DNA from: an uncultured Muribaculaceae bacterium
GTDB lineage: Bacteria > Bacteroidota > Bacteroidia > Bacteroidales > Muribaculaceae
Assembly: GCA_910585755.1 (NCBI GenBank)
Contig: CAJUFH010000033.1
Location: 1 to 33,057 of the forward strand
Reading direction: 5' to 3'
Length of the DNA stretch: 33,057 nt
The position numbers and the translations under genes are program-made. A model generated the notes under the pieces. It was not told the DNA's origin and ran no database searches. It was given only the letters and a program-made list of their open reading frames with translations. Shown one piece after another: positions 31,332 to 33,057 of the stretch; the first letter of the stretch is position 1; every line of letters starts with the position of its first letter.

Positions 31332-32395
31332 GCGGCTTCGGGCGAGAGACCCGGCCCATTCTTCAGCATTATTTTCGCCACTAATGATTTCGATACCCCT
31401 ACCTCGTCGGCGATCTGGCGCTGCGTCATCCCCTGCCGGGCCATCTCGGCGATGCGGCGGTCGCGGTCGGAGCGCTCGTCGTCCCCGGCCAGCAGCAGGT
31501 CGGCCTCCCGCCCGTAGCCGTTCTCGACGAATTTGAGCATCTCCCCCTCCCGCTCCAGGCGGTAGCGGATCACGTGCTCGTCGCCGTAGAGGCACTCGGC
31601 GGAGCGCACCTTTATCTGCTTGACGTAGCGCCCCTGCGGCTGGCAGGTCATATCCCTCCCTATGGCGAACATAGAGTCCATAAAGTTGGCTATGCGCTTC
31701 GACCCGGCCAGCGAGTTCTGCGTCAGCGGCGACGTGGCGGCCCGCTTGGGTGTGTGCGCCAGGCAGAGAATCGATAGCCCCATTGAGCGCTTGAGCGTAA
31801 CGAGCGCCTGCATCAGCTCCCCGGCGGCATCCCCCTGCTCGGAGTTGTTGCAGATCCACGTCAGGTTGTCGATGATGAGGATACGGCTGTCGGTCTCCCG
31901 GGCGGCCATCTCTATGCGCTCGACCATCCCGGCGACCGTCGGGGGCATCTTCGTGTCGCCGAACTCGACGCGCAGCAGGTTGGGGCTGAAGCGGTACGCG
32001 TTGCCCGTGGCGGGGTCGGAGTAGCGCATCTGGAACTGCTTGGCGGCCAGCTCGAAGTCGAAGTAGAGCACCTTCATCCCCCTGCGGGCGACATGCTCCG
32101 CGATCTGCACGGCGTAAATCGACTTCCCCATGTTGGAGTCGGCGAAGAGGCAGGAGACCTCGTGCTCGTGCCACAGCGTCTTCCACAGCTCCACCGGGTC
32201 GGGCCGCTGCTTCTCCCGCTCGATCCATTCCCCGGCGGGGCGGCACACGAACAGGCCGTCGCAGATGCTCGCCCTCTCGAGGTCGTCGAGATACTCCTGG
32301 CGGATTTTCTCCATGAGGTCGATTTCCTCCTGAACAGCTTTGAGGCTGGGCGTGTGTGTCATAATCCGCCCGTTTTTCGATACTATGTATTCCAT
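31328..32395 (-). CDS. RecA/RepA-type AAA ATPase with C-terminal HTH
   Basis: 355 residues. A helical N-terminal part is followed by an AAA_25/RepA-like ATPase core: Walker A FADSNMGKSIYA (near 84-95, with Ala in place of the first Gly), FDFELAAKQFQMRY, Walker B RILIIDNLTWICN (near 168), and LCLAHTPKR, as in hexameric replicative helicases of plasmids and integrated elements. Near the C-terminus DRRIAEMARQGMTQRQIADE and VGVSKSLVAKIM form a resolvase-like helix-turn-helix. ATG 32395 or 32362 may be used. No replication, integrase or conjugation genes accompany it. It is probably a mobile-element remnant or a moron gene embedded in repeats. An ATPase acting on DNA is inferred. Confidence 0.85.
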   Translation of the reverse strand: MEYIVSKNGRIMTHTPSLKAVQEEIDLMEKIRQEYLDDLERASICDGLFVCRPAGEWIEREKQRPDPVELWKTLWHEHEVSCLFADSNMGKSIYAVQIAEHVARRGMKVLYFDFELAAKQFQMRYSDPATGNAYRFSPNLLRVEFGDTKMPPTVAGMVERIEMAARETDSRILIIDNLTWICNNSEQGDAAGELMQALVTLKRSMGLSILCLAHTPKRAATSPLTQNSLAGSKRIANFMDSMFAIGRDMTCQPQGRYVKQIKVRSAECLYGDEHVIRYRLEREGEMLKFVENGYGREADLLLAGDDERSDRDRRIAEMARQGMTQRQIADEVGVSKSLVAKIMLKNGPGLSPEAA

Positions 32396-32436
32396 AGATA
32401 AAAAGGTTTAAAAGTTTAAAGGTTAATAAGTTTATA

Positions 32437-32472
32437 GTGGATAGTGAAGGGTGAAAGGTGAAGGAGATACCT
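32437..32472. repeat. GTGAAGG heptad repeat shared with 24490-24615
   Basis: GTGGATAGTGAAGGGTGAAA-type units ending in GGTGAAGGAGATACCT (32457-32472), an exact inverted match of 24570-24585. It lies upstream of the ATPase gene start. Confidence 0.65.
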
Positions 32473-32540
32473 CGTTTATCATAATGATTATCACCTTTCC
32501 CCCTTATCGGCTGGTATGGCCGGAGGCCATTGGTTTTGTT

Positions 32541-32590
32541 AACCCCGGGCGTTGCCCGGGGAAAGCGCCCCCTGCCCGCATTGCTGCGGG
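32541..32590. repeat. GC-rich hairpin pair
   Basis: CCCCGGGC-GTT-GCCCGGGG (about 32543-32561), then CCCCTGCCCGCATTGCTGCGGGG. Neither is followed by a T run. Nothing else is discernible in 32473-32660. Confidence 0.55.
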
Positions 32591-32660
32591 GTGTCGGGCC
32601 ACATCGCGAAGTTAGCGCGCCGGAGGGGGGAGCCGTATGCGTTAATGCAACTTCCGGGGG

Positions 32661-32709
32661 GTGTCCGCCCTGTCCGGGCGGACAGGGCGGACAGGGCGGA
32701 CAAGTTCGG
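32661..32709. repeat. 9-bp tandem repeat with fold-back, site D
   Basis: GTCCGCCCT, then GTCCGGGCG, then GGACAGGGC three times: a G-rich variant of the array family, folding at CCGGGCGG. It is followed by TTCGGACAACGG, which also occurs in the giant inverted repeat near 29138. Confidence 0.7.
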
Positions 32710-32740
32710 ACAACGGAGGAAGGATTGTGGTTGTAGGTTA

Positions 32741-32987
32741 GCGGCGAAGCCGCGGGGTAATTGTAGCACATTGCCGAGCGGCCGCAGGTCGCGAAGGCTG
32801 TGTGTATCGGTGTCATCGCCGCGAAACGGCCTCGAAGAGGTCGTATAATGCTGATTATTGGTCGTTTACATTCGATTAACGGACATCTCCGATGCCCCCG
32901 CCATTCGTACGCCGACACCCCAGGCCTTCGCTCCCTGCGGTCGCTCGACCTGGGGCTACAATCGCGCCGCGGCTCCGCCGCTCGCGA
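32741..32987. repeat. Giant inverted-repeat element, copy 2
   Basis: The left part GCGGCGAAGCCGCGGGGTAA (32741...) and the right part ending CGCGGCTCCGCCGCTCGCG are diverged arms. The centre GTATAAT-n-CTGATTATTGG... and ATTAACGGACATCTCCGATG matches copy 1 closely, and orientation is the same. No gene is seen in 32473-33057. Confidence 0.75.
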
Positions 32988-33007
32988 CTGCCGCGGTAGC
33001 GGATTTG

Positions 33008-33057
33008 TGTAGGGACGCGGCGTGCCGCGTCAGGCTCAGGAAAATCAATTGGTTAGT
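33008..33057 (+). repeat. Left half of the palindromic-end element, cut by the window edge
   Basis: TGTAGGGACGCGGCGTGCCG at 33008 and onward, followed by CAGGCTCAGGAAAATCAATT. It matches 28855-28912 with few changes. The element runs off the window. Confidence 0.75.

Noticed and set aside
31248..32918. 556-residue minus-strand open frame
   Set aside because: It overlaps the ATPase gene in another frame and crosses repeats. The translation is Arg/Ala/Gly-rich low complexity over the ATPase gene, a shadow of high GC.

Overview
The window is a stretch of chromosome from a high-GC Bacteroidales bacterium. A Muribaculaceae- or Rikenellaceae-like host is my guess; the family cannot be fixed from sequence alone. 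The evidence is consistent. Many transcription units carry the Bacteroidetes housekeeping promoter (TTTG, a spacer of about 20 bp, then TAnnTTTGC). Shine-Dalgarno sites are poor or absent. Gene content includes DUF4827 next to nrnA, a TPR/HTH membrane regulator, secreted proteins with type-IX-like C-terminal tails, and Wza/Wzc-type export genes typical of the phylum.

Layout. 1-1900: the 3' end of tRNA-Val, tRNA-Met, a small HTH protein, a candidate structured ncRNA with its own promoter and terminator, and rplS. 1990-8000: a two-gene unit of large secreted proteins (a PKD-like protein, then an RCC1/BspA-type repeat protein), divergent from a lipoprotein-type TPR-TM-HTH regulator. A paired direct repeat lies between them. 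8000-13300: tRNA-Arg, a 71-aa conserved-looking small protein, aquaporin, a 345-bp MITE-like element, kup, and a dedA-rpe pair. 13300-17700: a tandem-receiver/PEP-synthase-like ATP-grasp protein, an AT-richer dinD, tRNA-Leu and tRNA-Pro. 17850-24500: an ArgC-family protein that lacks the catalytic cysteine, then the initiating sugar-phosphate transferase, Wza-like export lipoprotein and Wzc-like tyrosine kinase of a surface polysaccharide system, then flavodoxin. 24700-28840: nrnA, a DUF4827 lipoprotein, glmM, and an SH3-NlpC/P60 peptidase, all on the + strand. 28840-33057: a repeat-rich accessory zone with one unrecognised zinc-ribbon membrane protein and one RecA/RepA-type ATPase.

Functionally the window is mostly envelope biology: amino-sugar supply (GlmM), polysaccharide initiation and export, peptidoglycan trimming, secreted repeat proteins and membrane transporters. 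The least-explained features are the non-coding repeat families: (i) a hairpin placed directly after three + strand genes, with a shared leader; (ii) a 345-bp nested-palindrome element with 33-bp TIRs and a 3-bp TAA duplication; (iii) a roughly 250-bp giant inverted repeat with 67-bp arms, two copies; (iv) 9-bp tandem repeats that switch to their own complement and fold back; (v) a roughly 120-bp element bounded by a palindromic 23-mer. Together they make the last 4 kb look like a landing zone for several small palindromic elements.
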